This document shows positions 32,640-44,106 of a DNA stretch of 64,000 nt, in pieces. Location: positions 304,491,027 through 304,555,026 of the forward strand of contig CM071568.1 in NCBI GenBank assembly GCA_036426205.1. The letters are read 5' to 3'. Position numbers and translations under genes: made by a program. Positions within the stretch are counted from its first letter, which is position 1. The number at the start of each line of letters is the position of its first letter. Origin of the DNA: Ascaphus truei (taxonomy: Eukaryota; Chordata; Amphibia; Anura; Ascaphidae). The notes below the pieces were generated by a model. It was not told the origin of the DNA and did no database searches. It saw only the letters and a list, made by a program, of their open reading frames with translations.

Positions 32640-34080
32640 AAATTCCTAAATACACTCGGGATTACATCACCTCCGGACAGCACAAGTCCAAGGCCCAAAC
32701 ATCAGAGACCAGAGCGGCAAGGAGTCCCCCCACATGCCTTAAAGTTGTTAGCCTCCCACAATCACCAAAGACCCGCAAGAAATAGGAGCCGACCCCACCC
32801 CCCTTTACATCCCATCCCCTGCTCAACGACCTACTAGCATCAACAAAATAAAAGAACCAGAACCACAACGAAAGAAGAAAGATCCAATAAAAAAAAACCC
32901 CCCACAAACAAGCTAAAGGTCCAAATAGAAACATAAGAACCAAATGCCTACCTATCCACTCGGGCTGATGACATACCATGGGAGCCATCCGGTCCTGGGG
33001 ATCAGAAGATCAACGCAGAGTACACCCGGCACCACAAGCTGCGGGCCTGGCGGCAAGCGCAACAAGGGAGATCCGACTTGGAGAGAAACACGTGGGCTCC
33101 AGAGCTTCGAGTGTGGCTGGAGTCCCAAGAGCTGCAGGAGATCGGGCGCAACACGTGGATTCCAGGGGGACATCGATGTTGGAAATGCTTTCTTCCCCCC
33201 CTCAGTTCCCCGTGACAAGACCCCCCCCCATATCCCGCGCCCCGACACCACCCCCCCATGTGCCCCACACCCTGACCCCCTCGTTCATGCCAAAAACTGC
33301 AGGTGGAGACCACAACCGTCCAAGGCCTGGACCGAGGGGGTTATGGGCGGGAGAGATGGGAGAGACCTGGGTATCCGGTCAGAGGAGTGCCAGCGAGCCA
33401 GGAGAGGAGGCGGCGAGGGGGACATGGAAGATCGGGGGTGGGACTGGGAGAGCAGCGTGAGGGCTCTGGAGCTCTGCTAGAGATCCGGATGCTCCCTCCC
33501 CCTCCACGCTGGTGCCTGAGCTCTGCCGGAGAGCCGGACCCTTCTACGGAACTACCCCCAGTAACTACGGAAGCCTGAGAGGTCCAGAAATCTCCACGTT
33601 TGTTGGGCAATGACACGGCCGTGTTAGTCATTATATTATATATATCTTTATATTGAACACCATCACCGTTTTTCGATCACAACGTCTACATTACCAGTAC
33701 CACCCAGGGAATTCACTCGGAGAGGACAAAGAAACCCTGTTTGGTTTACACAGTATCAGATTTATTCCACTTCCTACGTCAGTGCACCTAGTTGCATGTT
33801 ACATTGCACCTGCGCTGTCACTATTTTGATATAACAGAATTGCTACCTTCTGTGCATTCTTTTATGTATTGCGCTCCCCTAATCTGTTTCAACATTTACC
33901 TAAGGATCCTGGGAGTTTCACTACCGGGTTGAGCTGCTATAGAATACTTCGGGCTAGTATTATATATTATTTTTATGGCATTCTTCTTGTGTTCAAATAG
34001 AACTATTTATTGCTTGGGAAGCGCCTTAGTTCTTTCTTCTATTAAAATGGTCCAACCAACTATATTATGCTAAAGTGAAT
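32640..34080. other. no recognisable coding sequence within the old L1
   Basis: 32980-33480 has overlapping open frames on both strands from GC-rich composition. 33600-34080 is AT-rich. No endonuclease motif (GDFN, SDH) seen. Confidence 0.4.
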
Positions 34081-36005
34081 AAAGCAGACAGGATCCTGGC
34101 CAACAAGCTCAAGAGGCATAAAAACACCGAGCAATAAATCACACTGAACATAATGACCTAAACAGTCAGAATGGGATCCCCACCTCTCAAAACTCTGAGA
34201 CCATATCAAAATACCTAGGAATCCTGTAATCTCCCGCAGATAACCGAAATAGAAAGACTAAACCTAAACAGCAAAATAAACACAACTCGAATTAAGTAAA
34301 GTTGATAAAGGACCTTAAATCAGTGAAAATCACCAGGACCTGACGTCCTTTCAAAACATATTTACAACAAATTCTAGAAGGAAAACTGCTATATTAGTGT
34401 TAGTCATGTTTGTCCACCTCTGTGGTCAAATCATTCAATAAACCAGGCCGAGACCCCTCTAATGTGTCGTTACCATCCTATATCCCTATAAACTCAGTAC
34501 ATTAATATCAGCGATCCTAGCCCAATACGTTAAACCGCAATATTCAAGGCTTAACAGTATCAGTGGACTTTGGTCTCAGGCCGACAGTCTTGCGGACAAT
34601 ACAAGAAAATAGTCAATAGCTAGAACATGTCCACTCCACTAAAAAAAAGTGCAAATCCTAATGGCCTCGACGCAGTGAAGGCGTTTGACAGAATAAAGTG
34701 GAAATTCCTGGACAAGTGAACTTAAAGTATTTGTTACCGGCGCTAACCGTGATCACCCAATCTGTGAGTAAAAATAGTGCACAAAATTAAAATTTCAAAA
34801 TAAAATGTGTCCACGGTGATCAGCTGACTCAATGATTCTTCAACCTTCCAGGAATGGTACAGATTCCTTCAATAGTAGCTTGGCCGGGATGGAAGGAGCA
34901 GAAGATACAGGGATACACCATGAAAATAACAAAATAATACTGCATATCAACTTGGTGTAGTTAAGATTCTTTTCAAATCTGAGATAAAACCATGTATGTC
35001 TTGGCTCTATTAAGCCATAGATAGAGCCAAGACATACATGTTTTATCCAGATTGAAAAGAACTTATTACACTATTGTATGCATTTATTTTTTATTTTTCA
35101 TGGTGTATCCCTGCTATCTTCGCTCCCTTCCCATCCCGGACAAGCTAAAATTCCTGGACAAGACCATGCAGTCCTTTGGTTTCTCTGGACCATTTCTAGA
35201 AGGAGGTCTGAGCCCTCTATCACTCCCCTAGAGCCCTAGTTAAAATACCAAGTAATAAACTAGAGACAATAAATATTAATAATGGCACAAGGCAGGGCTG
35301 CCCCCTATCTCATCTCCCCTCCTCTTTGCCCTATCAATTGAGCCTCTGGCCTCAAAGATAAGAACGCACCCAGTTAGTCAAAGAATAAAACATAGGTGAC
35401 AATAATTACAAGATATCGCTGTTCGCAGACGATGTCACCCTAACCTTAGCCAACCCACTGATCTCTCTACCAAATCTGCTGAAGTCACTATAGAAATTTG
35501 ATGGGCTATCAGGATACAAAATCAACAAAGGACAAATCAGAAGCCTTGAACCTGTCTCTCCCACACCCAGACATCAAAATTCTACAAAAAAAAACTACAT
35601 TTTTTAAATGGCGACCAACACATATTAAATATCTAGGGGCCAATATCTCTAGAAACTACAAATCGCTCTATCAAAACAAGTTTATTACCCCCACTACCAC
35701 ATTATTTGTCAACATTAAAAAGGACCTATTTAAGTGGAGCAAGCATCAGATATCATAGGTCGGTAGGATAATCTCCATAAAAATGAATATCCTCCCCAGA
35801 CTGCTATATTATTTCCAGACCCTTCCAATGTATGTGCCAAGAAGTGAACTAAGAGTCCTACAGAACCAAATCTTTCAATTCATCTGGCAAGGGAAGAGAT
35901 CAAGGGTGGCTAGGTCCGTGCTGATGGCCTCCAAATCGAGGGGCGGCATGGTTGTCCAGATATACTTCGGTACTTCCATGCAGCATAACTACGCCAAATA
36001 GTCGG
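34080..36005 (+). pseudogene. L1 ORF2 RT remnants
   Basis: Recognisable pieces are KADRILANKLKRHKN (34085), DAVKAFDRIKWKFLD (34665, motif A), NGTRQGCPLS (35280, motif B), LFADDVTLTLANPL (35420, motif C), then open frames 35498-35758 (KYLGANISRNYKSLYQNKF) and 35783-36001 (NILPRLLYYFQTLP, FIWQGKRSR). The order and spacing match the younger L1. Multiple stops exclude function. Confidence 0.85.
34702..35162. mobile_element. fold-back insertion with 15-bp target duplication
   Basis: AAATTCCTGGACAAG occurs at 34702-34716 and 35148-35162, bounding a 431-bp insert in L1 motif A. From ~34877 to 35146 the insert folds on itself. The centre is a perfect 20-bp stem (34991-35010 with 35021-35040) around a 10-base loop; outer parts pair with mismatches (GGGATACACCATGAAAA with TTTTTCATGGTGTATCC). 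Confidence 0.85.
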
Positions 36006-37280
36006 CTGGAACGCTGTTCTGCTGGGTAGCAATCGAATCGAGCTACTCAGAGGATTGCCCGTTACCAATATCGCTCTGGACAACAGGGAAAAAAGACCAG
36101 GGACATAAAAATATACACCGCGGGAAAGGGTTGGGGAGGGAATGAGAAAAACCCTGCTTAGCTAAATAATACCAAGTAATAAATGAGAGTAGATAAGGTG
36201 CTGGACTGAGAAATGTCTCAACAAATGTACCAAAAAGAAAGAACTCAGTACAAAATAGCAAAATAGCACTCATTCATCCAAATATGTATGTGAGAATAAT
36301 TAAAAATAATCTTTATTCAGTTATTTTAATCTAAGTGGTGCATCAAAATAGTCCAAACAAGGCGATGTACAGAAGGGCGGTGTCACTCCGTAATTAGAGG
36401 CAGTAATTATACTAGTGTACAGGTGTGTACAGTTATAGATGATATTGATGATAACCTCCATCATTAAGGAGGTATAGGTATAGCTATTGCGTTAGAACAG
36501 CTTATTCAGTTCAGTCCTGACATAGTTAGTGAAGTGACTTGAATATATAGCCTGTTAATAAATTGCTGAACTTATGTGCCTCTGGGCTCACTTTATCCCT
36601 CTGAAGATGCGGTTGGTTAAGAAAAGACTCACAGAGTCACTATTGGAGAAATCCCAATAGCTAAAAAGTGGATATACTTGGACCCTAAATATCAGTCATG
36701 TTAGTATATAGATTGATTAGCCAATTTACTAGTACCCCTTGAGGGAGAGAAATACTGCTTGCAAGCATTGGCTTGTGATCTAAAGGAAAGATATTCTGTT
36801 GGTTAATAAGTAAATCATTAATTTGTAACATGATTTATTTTTCCCAAATGAGATTTGTGTTCTCCAAAAAAGAAGGGTTTACATTCTTATCCATATCTTT
36901 GATGGTAGGAATATAATGGATTGCGACAGATTTATCATTAGGTTGTGATTCATTGCTCAGTCAGATAAGTCATTAGGCAGGTGATAGCATTGGGTGCGAG
37001 TTCCCATTGCTGGGGCTCAAAATAGTATCATTATTGTTAAGCCGGCTTTAAAGTGTAGCCACTAAAACTGTAGTTCAACAGTATGTAACTTAATAAATAT
37101 AACAGCACATAGCAGATTGTTACAGAAAAATGTATAACTGTGTTGGTCAGATGAAAACAGAGGAACAGCGTCCGACTACTGACTATATCGGTGGCGGCGT
37201 TTGGAGCCACTCGCCTCAAATATTGTAACCTTATATTCTTACTAAGCAGCTTTCTTAGCAAGTAGCTGATGTTGCCATAA
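36006..37280. other. unassigned interval
   Basis: AT-rich with no motif-bearing frame. It possibly holds PLE 3' sequence toward the hammerhead-like site at 37300. Confidence 0.3.
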
Positions 37281-37299
37281 AAATGAGAGCCTACGTCGA

Positions 37300-37328
37300 C
37301 GATGGTTTCGCGTAATTGCTTTATCAAG
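37300..37328 (-). ncRNA. hammerhead-like core
   Basis: Minus strand: CTTGATAAAGCAATTACGCGAAACCATCG. TTGATAA replaces CUGANGA, and GAAAC is kept. Confidence 0.35.
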
Positions 37329-37609
37329 ACTGTCGGGCTAAACACAGCACAAGCAACGAGTGTAATTGCCTGTACCACGCTCACTGCGGACCACATGCAG
37401 ACACTGGCTAACTGCCTTGTCTCTGTTTTACAGAGGATCCTGCAGGCATATACGATTGTGGTTTTGAATTTGTGAAGTCGGGTTACAACACATTACAGCC
37501 TGCTCTGTTAGTGTGCTGCAGCACACCTCAGCTCCTGAGAGGGGAGCTACTATCTGCTAATTATACTAGGGGTTACTTATGGTCTTGTGTGTGAAAAAAA
37601 ATAAAAAAA

Positions 37610-37644
37610 TGATAAAGGTCCTGTCCTTAGGACCGAAACGTCGG
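37610..37644 (+). ncRNA. hammerhead-like core
   Basis: TGATAAA, then stem II GGTCC/GGACC, then GAAACGTCGG. Stem II is fully paired (GGTCC with GGACC around TGTCCTTA reduced to a loop). Confidence 0.45.
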
Positions 37645-37847
37645 TGACTGTGCCTGCTTTTGAATACAATTCAACTTTTGATACTACCAAGTGTGCTGCC
37701 TCTTCCTTACTTTGTGTTCCTTGGATTTCCTGGATCTCCTGGTCTGCCTGGTAAGGAGCCTTGTATTATACCTTTCTTATGGGACTAGCACCTGCCTACA
37801 TCTGTATTTGTGCCATCTGTTCTCTTACTAATATACATACATACATA

Positions 37848-37848
<1 letters not shown>

Positions 37849-37890
<42 letters not shown>
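37849..37890. repeat. (AC)n microsatellite
   Basis: About 21 AC units, directly at the outer edge of the left palindrome arm. Confidence 0.95.
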
Positions 37891-37893
<3 letters not shown>

Positions 37894-38223
37894 CCCCTTG
37901 CCTACAATGCGGGCGTGGGAAGGGGGAGGTTGTGACAGCTGCCGGAGCGATCGGGTGCCGCCGGTGCAGTATGTGGCTGTCAGGGAGACTGCAGGGCGTC
38001 ATGCGTACAAGGAGATGGAGCTCTGTTGCTCCGCGGTGCACCCGGCAAGCGGGGGCCGCCATGACAGTTAGGCACGCATGCGCAGAAGGGTCCCGGCGGT
38101 GATCAAGAGCTTGCGCTGAGGCCTTGGTAGAGCGGGTGCCATGGTTGGAAGGGTCCACAGGGAAACTACATATCCCAGGATCCCCTTGGGCACTCACGTG
38201 GGCAAGGTTAGCCAATAGTGCTT

Positions 38224-39537
38224 GTCACGGTAAACCCGACTTAATTCACGCCGAAAATACTGGGAACTGATTGAACAGGACAAGATGATAAAACAAACTG
38301 AAGATTTATTCCCTTTCGGGCAAACAACACTGTAACACAAATAACACTTCCGGGTAAATGACAGGGTGAAGTATCCAAGAATAACTAGCTATTCTCCCTT
38401 GATGGATTTAGAGTCAAGAACAACACTCCTTCCCAGAGTGTCTCTCTCAGCTGGTCCTCAGAGTAGAACTGATTCTCTGATCAGTAGCCCTCCTTATATA
38501 GGCATCTGTGGCTATTCTTTACATGGGAGGAGCTGCTGGCCAATCAGAGCAAACCTGAGTGTCCACTCATCAAATGTCTAACACCTCCACGCTCCAAACC
38601 ATTGTCTCAATACACATTTATCTTAAGGAACCTCAGCTGATTAAATCAGAGTCCCCTTCATACAAATATAACTCACATGCAAATCCCTGTAAGGAATCCA
38701 CACCTCAGTTTACTGCTTACCTTGCCTTACAGACCTGTGCAATCCTGGAACACTACCCCTGGTATCTACAGCAGCTGTGCAAGCTATTTACTGCAGCTCT
38801 AGCCTTGTACTCACTCATTGGAGCAGTGCCCTCACACCCTCCTCCGGGGATTGGCCCACTGGCCTTGAAGTACTGCATTCCCCCACAATCCTTCTCTGCC
38901 GAGCATAATGGATGTTCACTGTGTTTGCCACAGCTACCTGTTTGGCCGCCTTGTTGCTGTTCATGTCCATGTTCCTAGTTCTGGGGCCTGCTGCTCTCTC
39001 TCCATTGCAGAGGCCGTGTCCTGCTTCCTGTGCTGAAGAGGTGGATCTCCAGCATAACTTCAGCTCCCTGTTTCCTGAGGCCTGCTGCCCTTCCCATAGC
39101 AGAGGCCTGTCTCTAAGTCCTGTAGCTCTCTCCCCACACAGGCTCATCCTGGACTCCTGCACTGAAGCATTGGTTTACCAGTGCTGCCTGGCGGTGTGCC
39201 CACTCCTGTCAGCCGTCTCCTTCCTGAGTCCGGCGCCATGGGCCGTGGACGCCACTCACGCAGACCCTGTTCCCGACCTGCAGCAATTTCGCTGAAGCAG
39301 GAAGACCTGCTTGATCTCCTGTTGCCGACTCCCTGCTTGGACTACGTTAACCATGATGTCTCCAATCCTGACCCTGGCTCATCCACTGACTACGCTGCTC
39401 TCTCCAGTCTGACCCTGCTATGTACGACTACGAACTGCGCAATCCGGATCAGCCTGCGCGGTCTAAGGTCAGTGCTTATATAACTCCACCTCAGCCACGC
39501 GGTCTGACCCTGGTTTGTGGCGAGCACAACCGTGACA
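38224..39537 (-). mobile_element. solo-LTR-like segment, 1.3 kb
   Basis: Terminal TGTCACGGT and ACCGTGACA form a short inverted repeat, as LTR ends do. Minus-strand AATAAATCTTCAG near 38305 would be the polyadenylation signal. Confidence 0.55.
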
Positions 39538-39619
39538 ATCCCATTACAAGTCTGCTCTCTTAGAAATTAGTACAGTCACATAATCCAATTAACACTTTAC
39601 AGGGCTGTGACGGGAGCTT

Positions 39620-41820
39620 TGTGACAGGCTATTAATAGTACACAAAATAACTGGGTCGAACTGAACGAGGCTTAGATATAATAAAGTATATTTATTACTT
39701 AAATAGGTGAACACACAATATAGTACAGTAACAGGCAAGAAGTACACTTACTTGGGGGTGGGGAATAAGAAGTATCAAATAGCAATTCTCCAGCAATCAG
39801 GTAACAATTCAGATGGTATATTGAAGACAAAGGATATAGGGTTGACCACAGTTTATATATCTTTTGTGACCCTATCCTTAACATTAAGTACAGGTGATTG
39901 GGCCACAATTACCTGTAGCCAATCTTTAACGTGGGAATACATTTTAATCCATGCCCCCTGCTAGTTAGGACATGCGCACTATGACCCTGGTGTCTCAATT
40001 CTGTAGCCCCACATTTACATCAGGAATGCCAGCCAGTCTACCAAATGGGATTTCTGGCAGGATACTCTTTGTTGTAAGGTGTTAAATGTGACACTTACAG
40101 ACTGCTCTGGTTTGAGTCGTCTCCGCCCCCAGGTAAACAGTGAGGGTGACAAAATCCTTTGAACCACACTTAAGTCCTAGACATTGGGTCGCCTCTCTGA
40201 CCATATGCTTCCTTGTATGCAAAGGAATTTCCTCTGGGTTTTATCCCTGTCTTGGGATACAGTGTGATAAGTAAAACACAAACATATTAAAATATCCGGT
40301 TCCGTTGGGTCCAAACTACCCAGATCTCAATGCCGGAACTGGGACACCATATGGTCCGAGTTTCAGCCCGCTGGGACCTTCGGAACCGGAGTTACACAAA
40401 TACACCTTAAACCGTTTCCTATTTTAATACAAAAAACTCCGCTGTAAATTAAATCACGGTTTTTCACTCAATCCCCATTGAAAACAACGGGCTCCGCCGC
40501 CATAGACTTTCAATGGCAAACTGCCGCCATTGGCGGCTATGGGAATCCGCCGCCATAGACTTTCAATGGGGCATCGCCGCCGTTGAAGTCAATGGGGTTT
40601 CTCCGCCATAGCCGGTCAATGGGAATTGGCCGCCATTGGAGTCTATGGGAAAAGTCCCGAACCTTCAAGGGGGTCCATACTCCGTCGGGTTGGTCCGAGA
40701 GGGTCAAGGATGGTTCTGCAGTCATGCCGGAGCAGTGACTATAGGTACCCCAAACCCTGGCCCTCTGGACCGTCCGGAACCGGAGATATGGATTAATGGT
40801 TTTCAGCTTTTCACACTTAGGCAATTTCCTGAGCGGTTTCTGCCACCGCCATTGGAACCTATGGCGCGACCCGCTCTCTCGGCACGACCCTTCTCGGGGG
40901 TCCAGTATTCGGGGACCCCCGAGAAGGGTCGTGCCGAGAGAGCGGTGGTCGAGTGGGGGGAGGTCTAGGAACTAGGGGCAAAAAGAATTTTATTCCTGGG
41001 TGCCCTAGAACTGTAGATTCCCACGCCACTTAACGTTGAACTTGACTAAACAGTGATCAAAGCTCTCTTTTAGAAAAAAGTATCCGCTTTGCGGTTTGGA
41101 CGGCAGCCAACTCGTTCCTGGAAAGCGCCGTCGAGGAATCTCCATTGAAGTCAATGAGCCCATTGACTTACAATGGGAAACCGCCGCTCCTCCTCTCGGA
41201 CGCCATCTGCTGGTCTTCACGGGAAACAGGTCCAAAACAGCAAGATCCGCCATTGAAATGCATGGAGCTCTAATGGTGGCCTATGGGACCCTGCAAAATT
41301 GTGCCTGAAAAGGCAGGAAAATTACACAAAGGGCTATAATCATTAAAGAACTATTAACCCTTGCACTCCCGGATGGATCCCAGTGTATGTGTGATGCAGA
41401 TACCAATATAACCAGACATTACAATAAAACATGGGAACAGGGGAATATACATTTTCATGTTAGAACAAGGGTTAAATCACACTTCTGGACCGCAGCCCAG
41501 TTAACCCCTTGTCTCCCTGGTGAGGTCAGGGGATGGCCAAATGGGGTGCAACCCCTTTAATACCAGGCCACCCCCTTTCTCCCTCTACAAGGGCTGACTC
41601 CCAAATTACATCATAGTGCTTTCACATAGATCACGAAACACTTTACCTCATATTGCCAGCGCAACTAGACTTGGGAATTGAATTAACAGGGAATAAAGTG
41701 CTTGAGAATACACATACATAGTTCATTATACAGTAACCCTTTCTCTCCCCAACAGGAATTAGGGGTAACTAGCCAGGTATAACCCCTTTTTTACATGCCA
41801 GATTACCCCTTACCGTCACA
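39620..41820 (-). mobile_element. long Gypsy 3' LTR, 2.2 kb
   Basis: On the minus strand a purine tract (GGTAGGGGAGG) at 41821-41832 precedes TGTGACGGTAAGG, and the far end reads CCTGTCACA at 39620. AATAAATATAC near 39690 is a polyadenylation signal. 41591-41820 recurs as 42188-42416. The body contains many CCGCCATAGACTTTCAATGG repeats (40490-40640) and a perfect hairpin (40871-40945). Confidence 0.6.
40871..40945. repeat. perfect 33-bp inverted repeat with 9-base loop
   Basis: Arms 40871-40903 and 40913-40945 pair without mismatch. The arm starts CCGCTCTCTCGGCACGACCC and the loop is AGTATTCGG. It lies inside the long LTR. Confidence 0.97.
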
Positions 41821-41883
41821 CCTCCCCTACCTCAGAGTGCAGATTGTGCCCCGGCCACCTCGTCCGGTGGTTGGGCTAACCTG

Positions 41884-42187
41884 TCAGCTCGAGGTAAAAA
41901 GTTCACATGGACTGTCCTGCCGGGATAGGCCATCGGCATTGCCGTGTTTACTGCCCTTTTTATGCTGAATAGTGAAATCAAACTCTTGCAAAGTTAGACT
42001 CCAACGTAGCAGCTTGGCATTCTCACCCGACACCCTCTGCAGCCAACTCAAGGGGTTGTGTTCCGTGACCACGGTGAATGGGCGACCGTATAGGTATGGC
42101 TGTAGCTTGCATAGGGCCCACACAACCGCCAAATATTCTTTTTCAATGGTGGCATAAGCAGTCCCATAATCCCCTGAACACTTTGCA
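41884..42187 (-). pseudogene. pol: Gypsy pol fragment: RNase H end
   Basis: The minus-strand frame reads YATIEKEYLAVVWALCKLQP, FTVVTEHNPLSWL, then LRWSLTLQEFDFTIQHKKG and HGNADGLSRQ. These are the RNase H core and the conserved tail of Ty3/Gypsy pol. It begins exactly where the partial 5' LTR (42188-42416) ends, so everything from the primer site to RNase H was deleted. Confidence 0.9.
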
Positions 42188-42416
42188 GGGCTGACTCCCA
42201 AATTACATTACAGTGCTTACTCATAGATCACAAAACACTTTACCGCATCTGCCTGCTTAACTAGACTTGGGAATTGAATTCACAGGGAATAAAAGTGCTT
42301 TGGAATACACATACATAGTTCATTATACAGTAACCCTTTCTCTTCCCACACAAATTAGGGGTAACTAGCCGGGTATAACCCCTTTATTACAGGCCAGATT
42401 ACCCCTTATCGACACA
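42188..42416 (-). mobile_element. partial 5' LTR of the Gypsy element
   Basis: 229 bp matching 41591-41820. On the minus strand it starts TGTGTCGATAAGG. It is cut where pol begins. Confidence 0.75.
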
Positions 42417-43064
42417 GGGTTGTAGTATGGTACTGTGAGGAATTGGATACATTTTGCGCGCTTGTAGCCACGCTAGTCAGTTGGAGCCAGGACAGACAAG
42501 GGGAAGGTAGGGTCCGAGTGTCAGTGGCACTCAGACTAGGCCAGAGAATTCCCTTAGGTCCCAGATAGGCCCCAATCACGTGTAGCTTGTGGCTGCTCCA
42601 GGGAAGGCCCTTAGATAGGGATGCTTCCCCATTTTACTGTAGTGTCAGAGACACAAGGAAGACGCTGTGTGGTGATCTCGGCCTGTGGTCTAGGACCAGA
42701 CCACCGCGGTGTTATCAAAAGACTCTTAAAAAGGTGAGACCCTCCTACCGGAGTCCACCCATCGCAGAGCCGGATGCCGTCGTGGAGGGCCACGTCGCTG
42801 GATCAGACGGATCCTCATTGCCAAGTCAGCCACACCGAGTACTGGAGTACTCGGCAGGACACTCAACAAAGTGCACCAACAGTTCACAGGATAGCGCTAC
42901 TCCCTACACTTTTGGGTGGGCTGGACACTGGGAAAAGGGACATCAGGGTATTGGTGCCTAGCACCCGATGTACTTTGGGACACTCACTGGTGGTACTGGG
43001 CGGGGTGTTCATTATACTGTGCGGTGGTGTTATATGTGCGGTCAGTAAAGGTTGTTATTATATA

Positions 43065-43461
43065 CACTGGCGACACACTTTATTCGAGCTCGGCTAGTCC
43101 CACGAATTCGGGTATACCCGGGTGTATTGAGGTTTGTGACTGTTTTCTGCCCGAGTGCATTGAGGTATTTTCCAAGCTGGGATCGAAGCATTTTATTCCC
43201 GCTGGCTGCAATACTGCACAGTATATATATATATACTGCATTACAATTCATGAATTTATGCCATCTGGTAGACACGCGAAGCATTGCAGCCTATTAAATC
43301 CTAATCATTATCATTTAACAGATCAGCCGCCCATCAGCCAGGCATGAACCCAGGCTGGGAAGGCAAACGCAACGGGGCTTGCCAGAGGTGAGGAGCGGCG
43401 CATTCCAGGTATCTGCCAGGTACATACTGGGTATTTGCTCGAATAAAGTGTGTCGGTGCAG
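43065..43461. mobile_element. MITE with TA duplication, copy 1
   Basis: Ends CACTGGCGACACACTTTATT and, inverted, CTGCACCGACACACTTTATT, flanked by TA on both sides. The right palindrome arm has the empty site (TATTATATACTGTGTG). TIRs and TA suggest a Tc1/mariner-type MITE. Part of the family recurs inverted at 46264-46495. Confidence 0.8.
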
Positions 43462-44106
43462 TACCGTGTGTTTACTATTGGTTCCTGAGGGGCTCCTCCC
43501 ACTACGCTGGGATCCCTCGCAGGTGGAGACGCTGCACCAAGACGATAATTATACCACCCCAGGCCCCCCCAAATAAACATGTGCTGCAGAGTGTGAGCCA
43601 ACAGGTAACGGCAGTCTCTTTATTTAGGGGGAAAGAGGGACACACACACACTTTTGTAGCAAATCACATGTCCAGTATATATTAGTGGGTGTATGTTTGC
43701 ATATTTATAGATATGTTTGTTTATGTATGTACGTACATGTGCCAGTTTACATGCATGTATGGTATATAGCTGTGTATGTACACTGCTTGTTATGTGTATG
43801 TATTAATATGTAAGTGCATGTGTGTACTGTACACATGCACAATTGCACTATTCCCTGATAACATTCTTTATAGAGATCACCAGACAAAATAGTTATAGTA
43901 GTTTTAATAGTGATAGATATTTTAACACATTCACTGCCTTGTCCCCCTCACGTCTCCTTAATGTCTAGGCTGCCTTTGCATATCAAAGAGAATAGCCTCC
44001 TACAGTATGTTTCTGCTGTTTATTTTCACACCAGCATACCTGCTTCTACCTCCTTATTTCACACGTCCGATCTACATCTAATGTAACCAAATATCCCTCT
44101 TACATA

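Larger units (their letters stand above)
31700..36005 (+). mobile_element. L1-type LINE, plus strand, highly degenerate
   Basis: ORF1 (32100-32623) and scattered ORF2 RT motifs (34080-36000) occur in the same orientation. An endonuclease domain is not recognisable between them, and 32650-34080 holds nothing identifiable as LINE. A 431-bp fold-back insertion splits RT motif A (34717-35147). Unlike the L1 at 16-19 kb, stops are dense, so this copy is much older. Confidence 0.75.
38223..42416 (-). mobile_element. LTR composite inserted in the left palindrome arm
   Basis: The block begins TGTCACGG and ends CGACACA. GTGCT (38218-38222) and GGGTT (42417-42421) flank it, while the right arm has an uninterrupted AATAGGGCTGTAG at the same place. 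This gives a 5-bp target duplication (now diverged) and an empty site. Inside are a solo-LTR-like segment (38224-39537), a long LTR (39620-41820), a pol fragment and a partial 5' LTR. Confidence 0.75.

Noticed and set aside
32944..33631. 178- and 160-codon plus-strand frames and opposing minus frames
   Set aside because: GC-rich shadow frames, no domain and no support from neighbours.
37796..38215. 139-codon minus-strand frame with a Cys/Val repeat
   Set aside because: The repeat is the (AC)n microsatellite and the rest is LTR sequence.
42587..43347. Overlapping 107-143-codon frames in the left palindrome arm
   Set aside because: LTR sequence; frames are not kept in the mirrored arm.
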